Origin: Beijerinckiaceae bacterium
GTDB lineage: Bacteria; Pseudomonadota; Alphaproteobacteria; Rhizobiales; Beijerinckiaceae
NCBI GenBank assembly: GCA_021324915.1
Contig: JAJPIC010000015.1
Location: 75,102 to 108,588 of the forward strand
Reading direction: 5' to 3'
Length of the DNA stretch: 33,487 nt
A program made the position numbers and the translations under genes. Positions 16,243-24,652 of the stretch are shown here, piece by piece. The notes beneath the pieces are model-generated. The model was not told where the DNA came from. It worked only from the letters and a program-made list of their open reading frames with translations, and made no database searches. The number at the start of each line of letters is the position of its first letter. The first letter of the stretch is position 1.

Positions 16243-17747
16243 ACCTCGCGCCGAACAATTTTCGCGACTTCGCTGAGGGAGCTTGTCGCATCGACACAGG
16301 CGACTCGAGCTCCTCGAAACTCCAAATCATCGAGCCAAGTCATGAGCTGCCGGAGATGGAGCTGGTTCATCCGCGGTTCTCGGCTCGTCAGCACCTCGGC
16401 AGTCGCACGCAGCTTGATCACAAGGTCGGGGGGTGTGCGACGTGCAAGCTCGTAAACAGAAGACTCGAACCGGCGCAGCCACCGGGGCGCGCGCAAATTG
16501 CGCGACAGAATCGGTCCGTCGTTGAAACTTCCGATTTCATTTTGTGGATACCTGTCCGTCAGCACGACAAGCCCCCTGCTCGCCGCCCGACGCGCGGATC
16601 TGATTTTATGCTGCTTGTCGAGCGCGACAACGAGCGCCCAGATTCCGACCAGGAGAGCATACATCAAGCCCGCGCCCCTATTCGTCGCTGCATCTGATCC
16701 TGCGCGCGCCGATTTGCTCTTTAAGAACGCGGCGACGAGCGGCGAGATACGCTTGAATGGAAGGAAAACGAGGGATGGCCGGCCATCGCCCGTTCCGAAA
16801 TAATAAGTGACCACATCGATCTCGCCTGCGAGCCAAGTCTTCACTGCCGAAACCTGGGTGCTCTTCCCGCTGCCGTCGACGCCGATAAACGAGATCACGA
16901 CCCCGCCGCCCGGTGCAAGCCGGCGCGACACGCGCGGCCGTTTGAGAACGCGGCGATTCGCCTCCCCAAAAACGAAGGCCATTGTCCGAAGGAGGCGACG
17001 CAGATTGGCTTCGAGCGGATTGTAAGTACGGAACGGGCCGAGTTCCCTGAAAATTGCCGCGCGGACCGCGCTCGAGGATCGGCGTTCTATCCCCGGGAAC
17101 GCGCTCACGAGCGCACGAGCAAGTTGCGGGGAGAATATCTGTTCGGCACGTCCAAGGAGAACGTCTCGGTCTACTCGATTTCGGAGCTCAGCGAAGTCAT
17201 CGGAGAACTTTTGTCTTATCTCCTTTCTTCGATGCCAGGTCGTGGGATCCAACCAATGCAATTCGACATGCGCCCGAACGAGAAGCAAAAGAGCTTCGTC
17301 TGCAGCATCAAGAACTCTTATGGGCGGCGAGCCGCACGGGACGCTGCGCGCAAGAAACTCTTCCTCCAGCGGTAGACGAAAGTCCTTCAGCAATGCGTGG
17401 CCGAGAACAAGGCGGAAGTGAACGTGCACATGATGGATCCTGCCCGTCGCCTCGTCGTATCCAAGGAAGCTCATAATCGCCGGGTGATCACGAGCCGGAC
17501 AATTATGCCAATGTTTGAAACAATGCTCGGCCAGAAGTTTCAAGACGCGCTCACGGTCCTTTCTCGCGACCAGAAGATCAAAGTCCGAGCGACCGGACAG
17601 CGCCAGTTCCAATCGCCGCACGCTTTTGAAATAGCAACATGATACGCCTGCATCGCTCATTGCAGAGAGAAGCGCCTGGAGTATCGGCGACATGCCGGAA
17701 GCGCCTTTTGCCTCCCGCTGCTTAAATAGCTCCGTTGTGCCAATCAT
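16227..17747 (-). CDS. Fusion of nucleotidyltransferase-like domain and P-loop kinase
   Basis: A 506-residue two-domain protein. Residues about 20-165 resemble the NTP_transf_5 group of nucleotidyltransferases: CCYFKSVRRLELALSGRSDF with DLLV, giving the metal-binding pattern S-D55-x-D57, and HHVHVHF at 105-111. Residues about 280-506 form a thymidylate-kinase-like domain with Walker A GVDGSGKST (289-297), a DRYPQNE strand near 393, and a C-terminal PPDLVIKLRATAEVLTSRE. Similar fusions occur in capsule and exopolysaccharide loci, but their reaction is not established to my knowledge. The ATG overlaps the stop of the Wzc-like gene as ATGA, and the next kinase overlaps its 3' end. Activation or transfer of a phosphorylated substituent onto the polymer repeat unit is inference. 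Confidence 0.7.
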   Translation of the reverse strand: MIGTTELFKQREAKGASGMSPILQALLSAMSDAGVSCCYFKSVRRLELALSGRSDFDLLVARKDRERVLKLLAEHCFKHWHNCPARDHPAIMSFLGYDEATGRIHHVHVHFRLVLGHALLKDFRLPLEEEFLARSVPCGSPPIRVLDAADEALLLLVRAHVELHWLDPTTWHRRKEIRQKFSDDFAELRNRVDRDVLLGRAEQIFSPQLARALVSAFPGIERRSSSAVRAAIFRELGPFRTYNPLEANLRRLLRTMAFVFGEANRRVLKRPRVSRRLAPGGGVVISFIGVDGSGKSTQVSAVKTWLAGEIDVVTYYFGTGDGRPSLVFLPFKRISPLVAAFLKSKSARAGSDAATNRGAGLMYALLVGIWALVVALDKQHKIRSARRAASRGLVVLTDRYPQNEIGSFNDGPILSRNLRAPRWLRRFESSVYELARRTPPDLVIKLRATAEVLTSREPRMNQLHLRQLMTWLDDLEFRGARVACVDATSSLSEVAKIVRREVWKSL

Positions 17748-19705
17748 ATTGCCGGCGCCTTTTTATTCCCCGGTGCCTCGCCGTCGGACATAGCTGGATT
17801 TGCCTCAGGCATCTTGTCCTCGATAGTCGCGCCCTCGATCGCTACGCTCTCTGGCGTGACTTCGTCATCCGGGACGCGCGGAACGGCTCCATTCTCGTCG
17901 GATCTTTTCCCTTTGTGTCTGCCGCGACCCGACTTCGTATCGATCCGAGCACCATGAACAATCGCGCCGTTCATGCGATCATCCGGAACAGGACCCGCTT
18001 CTTTGCTTCCGGCGCTTTCGCAAGCATTGTCATCGCTGATCGGCGTGCTCACCCAGTCGGTGCCGACCGAGCGTCTTCTTCCCGCATTCGCAGTCCCTGC
18101 TGCCAGAAGGACAGTCGCCAGGCGCCCCGGCCGCGCAGCAAATTCGATCGCGTTGAGCAACGCGCCCGCGGCATCCTCGACATCTTGCCGGTTCGTCACG
18201 CGCGCCTTCGCCACAAGCATAGTCTGATCCGCTTCCTGCGCCAGAATCATTCCTTCGGACGATTCCAGCACGGGCGGCCCGTTGATCACGATGAGGTCGT
18301 ATATTTTGCGGAACCGATCGAGTGCCGCCGGAAAAGAGCTCCTGCTGAGGAGAGCCAAAGGATCCTGCATGCCCCCGCCGATCGGAAGCAGATCTATGTG
18401 CAGCTCAGGAACATGGCGAACGCAATCCTGGGCGGCCTCTCCCGCGATAAGATCGAGAAAGCCCGGCTGCCCCGAAAGCAGCTTCATGCTCTTCTTGCGG
18501 GTGATATCGAGATCGATGAACAGCACCCGATCCCTCACCCGGGACGCCATATGGGCGAAAATCAACGCGAAATTTACGTTGGCGTCGGATCTCCTCGAGG
18601 AAGCGAAGAGGATAAGCTTCGGGCTGTTCGTCGGAAGCAAAAGAAGCCTCGCTATCAAGGACTCGAGAGCGAGCGCGACATCGCTTCTGGCGTCGGGGAC
18701 AAACAGCCACTTCGTCTCACTGCCGATGGCTGGAATGCAGCCCAGGCTCGGCAGGTCGTCTATCGCTGCAAGATCGGAAAATCGATAAATCGTTCGATCG
18801 ATCCGCCCCAGAAACAAGGCAAGCGCTATCCCGAAGATCATCGAGGCGAGCGTTGCCGGCACGAAGATAAGAACAGGCGAAACAGAACTGGGGAGCTGCG
18901 GTGGAGTGGCCAATGCGTAGATTCTCACCTGCGGAGACAGGATCTCCTCTTGTCTGCGGCCTTCTTCACGCAGCTTAGCGAGGTTCTGATCGAGTTCCGT
19001 CGATGCAATCCTTTGCTCGAGGTCATTGATCTGCTTCTGAATGGCCGCAACCGACGGCGCGTTTGGACCCTCTTCCTTGGTCGCACGGTCCAGCGCCGCC
19101 TGCGCGCTTCGCATCTGCTGATCTAATAGCGTGATCTCTCCCGAATTCTGACTGCCCGCCTGATCGGACGAGCGTTGGCTAGTTTCAAATCTGCGCACGT
19201 AGAGATTCGCAACGCGATTCGCCACGTCCGCCGCTACGTTCGGCGACTTGGCTGTGAAGGTCACTCCAATCATTCGCGACCGAAGCTCTTGCATGACCTT
19301 CAAATGCCGCTCGAGGTCCGCGAGACGCGGGATTCCTTTTCGCAGTTGCGGTTCTTGCCACAGGGATTGCAGCACCGATTCGAGAAGAGCCTGGGACGTC
19401 AGCATCGCAATCTGCGTGTCGATCGACATATCGACTGTCTCGCTCGACTGCTGGTCATCTCCGACAATGAGGAGAGCTTTTGCAGTGTATCTGGGCGAGG
19501 TCTCGAGCACGACAAACGCGGCGAGCACAAGGCCGGCCACAACGGACGCGAGGATGATGCCAGCTCGACGCAATGCCAGATCGAGGATCTGCGATAGGTC
19601 GCTCGTCTCTACCGAACCCGGAAATTCAGGCGGCGGACACTGCGGAAACGGTTGCCGGGCGCGGCTGGCTAGGTGGAGTCTCTTGAAATCGGCTGGGATT
19701 TGCAT
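17744..19705 (-). CDS. Wzc/GumC-like polysaccharide co-polymerase with degenerate BY-kinase domain
   Basis: A 653-residue inner-membrane protein. Order: Wzz-type N-terminus from residue 35, transmembrane helix 1 at about 48-68, periplasmic Wzz region with coiled coil (about 185-255), helix 2 at about 278-299, then a cytoplasmic BY-kinase-like ATPase fold. Such proteins control chain length and, with Wza/ExoF, export polymer. The kinase motifs are broken. The Walker A position (about 367-378) reads FASSRRSDANVN with no GK[S/T]. Walker A' is kept (LFIDLD, 396-400). Walker B is LIVINGPP, with Asn for Asp. The last 180 residues contain no tyrosine, only a charged, disordered-looking tail. It therefore probably cannot autophosphorylate. 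The stop overlaps the next gene as ATGA. The start lacks a strong ribosome-binding site. Confidence 0.85.
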   Translation of the reverse strand: MQIPADFKRLHLASRARQPFPQCPPPEFPGSVETSDLSQILDLALRRAGIILASVVAGLVLAAFVVLETSPRYTAKALLIVGDDQQSSETVDMSIDTQIAMLTSQALLESVLQSLWQEPQLRKGIPRLADLERHLKVMQELRSRMIGVTFTAKSPNVAADVANRVANLYVRRFETSQRSSDQAGSQNSGEITLLDQQMRSAQAALDRATKEEGPNAPSVAAIQKQINDLEQRIASTELDQNLAKLREEGRRQEEILSPQVRIYALATPPQLPSSVSPVLIFVPATLASMIFGIALALFLGRIDRTIYRFSDLAAIDDLPSLGCIPAIGSETKWLFVPDARSDVALALESLIARLLLLPTNSPKLILFASSRRSDANVNFALIFAHMASRVRDRVLFIDLDITRKKSMKLLSGQPGFLDLIAGEAAQDCVRHVPELHIDLLPIGGGMQDPLALLSRSSFPAALDRFRKIYDLIVINGPPVLESSEGMILAQEADQTMLVAKARVTNRQDVEDAAGALLNAIEFAARPGRLATVLLAAGTANAGRRRSVGTDWVSTPISDDNACESAGSKEAGPVPDDRMNGAIVHGARIDTKSGRGRHKGKRSDENGAVPRVPDDEVTPESVAIEGATIEDKMPEANPAMSDGEAPGNKKAPAI

Positions 19706-19747
19706 TTGTGCAGCTCACTTTCGCTACATGGACCGCCTGGAACATCC

Positions 19748-21124
19748 TCACGTCTGAACGCCGGGCGAAATGGTCGCGGTTCGCGGATGCGCTCGCAGCG
19801 ACGAGCTCGTGCCCCGCTCCACGCGCGGCACTCCTCGCTCTGCCGTGCCCGCGAGCAGTCCGAGAGAAATGATGAACCAGAGAATTGGATAGCGCATCAC
19901 CACGTGAAAGATGCTGAACGCCCCGAGCGCCAGGATCAATATCGCCATTGCATCGCTTTCGGCTCGCCATGCTCGCGCAATCGCCGTCGTCCACACCCAG
20001 AGGAAAGCGCCCGCCGTGATGAGTCCTCCCTGGACCAAAAGTTCGAGCACGGTATTGTGCGCCTCGAAATTTGGGGCGAGACCAGCTTGCGGCTCATAGC
20101 TCTCCGGCGGTTCCCCGCTCGATCTTCTGTCAACCAAAATGGTGTAGGGTATCTCGAGGTGCGGACCCGGGCCGAAGCCAAGAAAGTCCGATTCCAAACC
20201 GCGCTTTACCGCCTCCTGCCATAGGTAAATTCGCAGTTTCAGTTCATCGTCGCTTTCGACTTTGCTTTCGCGAAGGCTAGCGCTTCTGATCCAGTCGACG
20301 GCGGCGGATTGCCTAGGCACGAGCGCGATGAGGCAAACGGCCAGCGACAGAAGCGCAACAGGCATCGTCACGAGACTGATGGATTTGATGCCATCGCGCT
20401 CCAATCGAGCGATCCACCGAGTCGCCTTGATGAGCGAGAGCAGAATAACGGCGCCGATGATGACGATGGCATAAGCTTTGCTCTGCGTCAGCCAGCCGCT
20501 GTAAATCGCAACGCCCGCGCAAGCGAATGCCACGAGTCTGGAGGACGTCTTCCGACTAAGCTCGACACAGCTGAGCGACAAGATCGCGATCGCCAAACTG
20601 TTGAATGCCAGTTGGTTTGGATTTTCGCTCCAGCCTCGAAACCGATCCCAGTACCAGGGATCGATCGTCCTGATGGTAATCATCCCATAGGCCTGTGCGA
20701 GCTGCACGAGGAGCAGTGCGGATCCAAGCACAATGGTGATCCATTGAATCCTGCGAAGCCGCATCTCGCTCCAGGGCGAAATCGTCAGCAATCCGGTGAG
20801 CGCTATCAGAAGCAGATAGGCGAAGATGTCATGCAGCGTCAGCGTCCAATCGGAGAACGCGCCTCTCGCCAGAGTTAAGACGAGCCCGAGGCTCTGACCG
20901 ACGGCGAAGACCGCCCAAAATCGCATCAGATCCCAAAATTCCGGCGACACTTTCCATTGAAAGCTGGCGCTTTCCAGCAACAGCATCGGCACGATCCACA
21001 GCACGATGAGAACGTCGCCAGGTCCGACAGCCGTGTTGACGCGCAATTGCGTATCCATCGACAGGACCATGCCGAGCGCAAAGACCACGTCCAATATGCC
21101 GCGGAAGCCGGTGCGCGCCGTCAC
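19748..21124 (-). CDS. O-antigen ligase/polymerase-type membrane protein (Wzy/WaaL superfamily)
   Basis: A 458-residue protein with about ten to twelve transmembrane helices. Family markers are WSENPNQLAF before a helix, SGWLTQSKAYAIV, an extended periplasmic loop with LRIYLWQEAVKRG, FLGFGPGPHLEIP and EAHNTVLELLVQGGL, the Wzy_C hallmark. It would polymerise repeat units in the periplasm or ligate glycan chains. In an operon with a flippase and a co-polymerase, polymerase is the better guess. The open frame reaches 21151, but the GTG at 21124 is preferred because GGGAGG lies about nine bases upstream and the GTGA overlaps the stop of the glycosyltransferase gene. The C-terminal 35 residues are polar and poorly conserved. 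Confidence 0.85.
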   Translation of the reverse strand: MTARTGFRGILDVVFALGMVLSMDTQLRVNTAVGPGDVLIVLWIVPMLLLESASFQWKVSPEFWDLMRFWAVFAVGQSLGLVLTLARGAFSDWTLTLHDIFAYLLLIALTGLLTISPWSEMRLRRIQWITIVLGSALLLVQLAQAYGMITIRTIDPWYWDRFRGWSENPNQLAFNSLAIAILSLSCVELSRKTSSRLVAFACAGVAIYSGWLTQSKAYAIVIIGAVILLSLIKATRWIARLERDGIKSISLVTMPVALLSLAVCLIALVPRQSAAVDWIRSASLRESKVESDDELKLRIYLWQEAVKRGLESDFLGFGPGPHLEIPYTILVDRRSSGEPPESYEPQAGLAPNFEAHNTVLELLVQGGLITAGAFLWVWTTAIARAWRAESDAMAILILALGAFSIFHVVMRYPILWFIISLGLLAGTAERGVPRVERGTSSSLRAHPRTATISPGVQT

Positions 21125-22332
21125 GAGGATTTCCCTCCCGGCGACAAGCATCCGAGTTCCGCGCCCGCTATTGCGGAATGCTGCTTCCCTCTCTGCGCGA
21201 GCTGTCGATCATAGAGCCGGCAATGCTGCTCAACGATCTCTTCGAGGCTAAATTTTTGGCGGATCAGATCCGGTCCCCGCACCGCGAGTCGCGCTGCCTC
21301 TCGCGAGTTTGCCAGGACCTGAATGATCTTTTCGGCCAGCGCATCCGGTCGACGCGGTCGAACGAGATAGCCGTTCCACCCGTCGCGAATGACTTCGCGA
21401 CAGCCGGGCAGGTCGGTCGTTATGATAGGTAATCCGCAGAGCGCAGCCTCCATCAGCGCGCGAGGCAATCCTTCCGCATATTCGGTCGGAAATACAAAGA
21501 GGTCGGCACAAGCGAGAAGAGCGGGAACATCGGCACGCGGTCCCAGCGCAGTGACGTAGCCGGCGTGCTTGTGCAGCTCTGTGTCCCTGATCGCGAATGG
21601 CCCTTCGGTGTCGCGCGGGCCCACGATGAGAAATTTTGCGGAAGGCCTCGCCTTGTGGACGAGAGCCGCAGCTTCGAGGAGAGTGCAAATCCCTTTCTGG
21701 CGCGTCACCCGCGCCACGGTGAGAATCACTTCCGCGTTGGTCAGTCCGAGCTCTTGACGTAAGCGCTCACGCGGCACACCGCGAGCACGGGCTAAGTCAA
21801 AACCCTCAACGTCGATGCCGGAACCCGGTATCAGGACGCTCTCCCCTTTGCCGAGCAGGCGATTGCGTTCGAAGAACGCCTGATCTGCTTGGTTCTGGAA
21901 GACCGTCGCGGCCGCGCAGGTCGCCGCAAAGCGCTGTAGCGGGCGATAGAGCGCTCGCAAGGCAAGAGCTCCGAGCGATGTTGACGAATACAACCAACCC
22001 CTACCATTGATCGTGCGAATGACGCTTATCGCCCGATCCGCGCGGCCGGCGAACGGCGCAAGCAGGCCAGGCTTGGTGTCGAATGCATGCGCGATATCGA
22101 CATCTGCGGCCCGAAGAAGCAGCCGAAGAGCTTGCAATGCGCGCCAGTCCGATAATGGATCTACGAAGCGACTAAAATGAAAGCGCCGAAACTCGATCCC
22201 GGCAAGTTGGAAGGGTCGAAGATCGCCGCTCGCCGCAGCCGACACTCTGTAACCTTTGTCGCGCAGCGCGAGGATGAAAGGGATACGGAGGTGGTGATCC
22301 TCGCCTCCGATAAAGAGCAAATGCGCCTTCAT
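21121..22332 (-). CDS. GT4-family glycosyltransferase
   Basis: A 403-residue retaining glycosyltransferase of GT-B fold. The N-domain begins LLFIGGEDHHLRIPFILALR with IAHAFDTKPGLLAPFAGR. The C-domain contains VLIPGSGIDVEGF, ILTVARVTRQKGI, LGPRADVPALLACADLFVFP and the EX7E motif E287-GLPRALM-E295. Overall it looks like the CapM/PglA type, which adds an early sugar to a lipid-linked acceptor at the cytoplasmic face. It is the only obvious glycosyltransferase besides the initiating one, so the repeat unit is short or other transferases lie elsewhere. GAGAGG abuts the ATG. A 198-base gap upstream probably contains a promoter, making this the head of the downstream half of the locus. Confidence 0.9.
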   Translation of the reverse strand: MKAHLLFIGGEDHHLRIPFILALRDKGYRVSAAASGDLRPFQLAGIEFRRFHFSRFVDPLSDWRALQALRLLLRAADVDIAHAFDTKPGLLAPFAGRADRAISVIRTINGRGWLYSSTSLGALALRALYRPLQRFAATCAAATVFQNQADQAFFERNRLLGKGESVLIPGSGIDVEGFDLARARGVPRERLRQELGLTNAEVILTVARVTRQKGICTLLEAAALVHKARPSAKFLIVGPRDTEGPFAIRDTELHKHAGYVTALGPRADVPALLACADLFVFPTEYAEGLPRALMEAALCGLPIITTDLPGCREVIRDGWNGYLVRPRRPDALAEKIIQVLANSREAARLAVRGPDLIRQKFSLEEIVEQHCRLYDRQLAQRGKQHSAIAGAELGCLSPGGKSS

Positions 22333-22383
22333 CCTCTCGTGCCGACAACAATGAGCACCGCGACATGTGATGCGTATGTACTC

Positions 22384-22412
22384 AGGATTGTGCGGCCGGC
22401 GCTCTGCGTCAA
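22384..22412 (-). promoter_or_regulatory. Candidate promoter for the GT4-to-TIM-barrel gene train
   Basis: In the 198-base gap between the asparagine-synthetase-like and GT4 genes, the minus strand reads TTGACG, 17 bases, then AATCCT. The -35 fits sigma-70 well but the -10 is poor. The -10 would lie about 50 bases before the GT4 start. This is positional inference. Confidence 0.22.
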
Positions 22413-22530
22413 CGAAACGTGGGGTCGCAAGACCACCTTAAAAAGCGGCTGTACCTCGGCTCTCTCCTCCAAAGTGGTAGAATTTTGTAATGACAAAGAG
22501 GTACAATCGCGACATCGGATCTGCATTGGC

Positions 22531-24549
22531 CTACGCTGTGCGCGCAGCCCTGATTTCAGATGCTTCGAGCGCTTCGCAGACGCTCATAGATTGGACCTGG
22601 CGCTGGCTTTCGAGCCAGGCTTGAAACATCATGATGCGCCACAGCCTGGCCGACCAGTCACGCTGCTCGGAAACATGTTCCCGCCAGAGAGCTCGCACGG
22701 TGGCGTGGTTCAGATAGCCTTCGTTCGAGAGGCGCCGCTCATCGATAAGCGCTTCGGCCCAATCCCGCAGCGGGCCGCGAAGCCATTGCCCTATCGGGAC
22801 GGTAAAACCGGCCTTCGGACGTTCGAAAATATTTGCCGGAAGATAGCGATTGAGGACCTTCCGCAATGCCCATTTGCCGCGCCCGTTCCGGATCTTCATG
22901 GAGAGCGGCAGACGCCACGCGATTTCGGCGACGCGATGGTCGAGCATGGGGACGCGCGTTTCCAGACTGACCGCCATAGCGGCGCGATCGACCTTCGCGA
23001 GAATGTCGTCGGTGAGATAGGTGAGCGCATCAAAAAGCATCATCCGATGCTCAGGCTTGCAGATCTCGCGCGGCAATTCGATTTGCTCGATCTTTGTAGC
23101 AAGAGCCGGAGCAGAGCATACCGGAACATTATCGGCGTCCCACTCCGTCACGACGCTCCGATAGAACTCGTCGAGTGCCCGTCCGCTGGCAAGAGCTCCC
23201 GCAACCTTGTGCACTTTGTGCCCCAAAAGCGAAAAATAGCGGCTGAACGGCCAGATCTCGCCGATCCGATTCCAGCGGTCCACCGGAAGTGCCAAGAAAG
23301 CGGCGCCGGCTGCGCCTAAAATTGAGGCCGGGAGTTTCCCGATCATTCGCTCGAGATTGGAGCCCCAGATGTAGCGGTCATAACCTCCCAGCAGTTCGTC
23401 TCCGCCATCGCCTGAAAGTGCGACGGTGACGGATTGGCGCGCAACTGCGCAGATTACGCTCGTCGGAATTTGTGAGGGATCGGCGAACGGCTCGTCATAG
23501 GTCCGGCATAGATTCGGGACGACCGCCCGCATCTGCTCCATTGAGACGCGGACCTCGTGATGTTCGGTGCCGAGATAATCTGCAACCGCCGCCGCATGAC
23601 GGGCCTCATCGAATCCTCGCTCGTCAAACCCGACGGTGAAGGTCTTCACGGGCCGCCTCGACTGCGCCTGCATGACCGCGACCACTGTCGAAGAATCTAT
23701 TCCTCCCGACAAGAAGGCGCCGAGCGGAACATCGGCGATGCTCTCCATTGCGACCGCGTCGCGAATGGCTAGGTCGAGCCGTTCCACGGCCTCTCGTTCA
23801 TCGCAAATCGGATTCATCAGCGCGGATCGCGCCATCTCTTCAAAACGCCAATAGCGCTCGACTTCGAGCTTGTGCTGTCCGACCTCATCTTGGTTCAACG
23901 CCAGTGTCGATCCAGCTTCGAGCTTGAATATGTTTTCATAAATTGAATAAGGCGCCGGTACATAGGCATAGCGCAGGAACAGCGCCACCGCTCCCCTGTC
24001 GATCGGATTCTCGAAGCCCGGATGCGCGAGCAAGGCCTTGGGTTCGGATCCGAAAATAAATGATGTTCCGGCACCCTGCCCGACCCAACCATAATAGAGC
24101 GGCTTTTCTCCAAACCTGTCCCGCGCCAGGATCAACCGCCTGCGTGCCTTATCCCACAGGGCGATTGCGAACATGCCGATGGCTTTTTGGAGCGTCGCAT
24201 GCACGCCCCACGCGGCAAAGCACGCGAGCAGAGTTTCCGTATCGGACGTGCCGCGCCAGTGCCGAGGACCGCGCTCTCCGAGTTCCTCCCGTAGCGCAAA
24301 GTGGTTGTAAATCTCCCCGTTGAATGCGATCACATGGCGCCCGCATTCCGAATGCATCGGCTGGGCGCCGCGCTCTGTGAGTTCGATGATGGCGAGTCTT
24401 CGGTGACCGAGCGCGAGACCTGCCTCCCGGTCGATCCAAACGGCTCCGGCGTCAGGGCCACGCCGGTCGAGCGTCGCCGTCATGGCCTCTATTCGCCGAT
24501 GCGCGTCGTGCGTGCACGTGGCCGCCAGGATTCCCGCTATGCCGCACAT
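22531..24549 (-). CDS. asnB: Glutamine-dependent asparagine synthetase-like amidotransferase
   Basis: A 672-residue cytoplasmic enzyme. The class II glutaminase domain starts with the nucleophile in MCGIAGI (Cys2) and has FNGEIYNHFALREEL. The synthetase domain has the ATP pyrophosphatase loop SGGIDSSTVVAVM (about residues 275-288) and LSGDGGDELLGGYDRY. The ATG at 24549 has GGAGAGG eight bases upstream and yields the processed Cys2. Inside exopolysaccharide and O-antigen loci, AsnB-like enzymes commonly amidate carboxyl groups of uronic acids (WbpS-type). That is more likely here than asparagine supply. It lies 103 bases after the flippase gene. The last 20 residues are not part of the core fold. 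Confidence 0.92.
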   Translation of the reverse strand: MCGIAGILAATCTHDAHRRIEAMTATLDRRGPDAGAVWIDREAGLALGHRRLAIIELTERGAQPMHSECGRHVIAFNGEIYNHFALREELGERGPRHWRGTSDTETLLACFAAWGVHATLQKAIGMFAIALWDKARRRLILARDRFGEKPLYYGWVGQGAGTSFIFGSEPKALLAHPGFENPIDRGAVALFLRYAYVPAPYSIYENIFKLEAGSTLALNQDEVGQHKLEVERYWRFEEMARSALMNPICDEREAVERLDLAIRDAVAMESIADVPLGAFLSGGIDSSTVVAVMQAQSRRPVKTFTVGFDERGFDEARHAAAVADYLGTEHHEVRVSMEQMRAVVPNLCRTYDEPFADPSQIPTSVICAVARQSVTVALSGDGGDELLGGYDRYIWGSNLERMIGKLPASILGAAGAAFLALPVDRWNRIGEIWPFSRYFSLLGHKVHKVAGALASGRALDEFYRSVVTEWDADNVPVCSAPALATKIEQIELPREICKPEHRMMLFDALTYLTDDILAKVDRAAMAVSLETRVPMLDHRVAEIAWRLPLSMKIRNGRGKWALRKVLNRYLPANIFERPKAGFTVPIGQWLRGPLRDWAEALIDERRLSNEGYLNHATVRALWREHVSEQRDWSARLWRIMMFQAWLESQRQVQSMSVCEALEASEIRAARTA

Positions 24550-24652
24550 CTTGGCCTCTCCGATGCGGATGTCGCATCGTGCGAAGATCCGAGCCCAATT
24601 CCGCTCTCAACCGGGCGCAACATATCTGCGGGCATCCCACTGCAATCCGATC

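Noticed and set aside
17735-19126. 463-residue plus-strand frame within the Wzc-like gene
   Set aside because: Antisense to a gene with membrane segments, coiled coil and operon overlaps; the plus-strand product is Arg-rich and unstructured.
22177-23319. 380-residue plus-strand frame spanning the GT4/asparagine synthetase junction
   Set aside because: It crosses two well-supported minus-strand genes and the promoter gap and has no recognisable domain.
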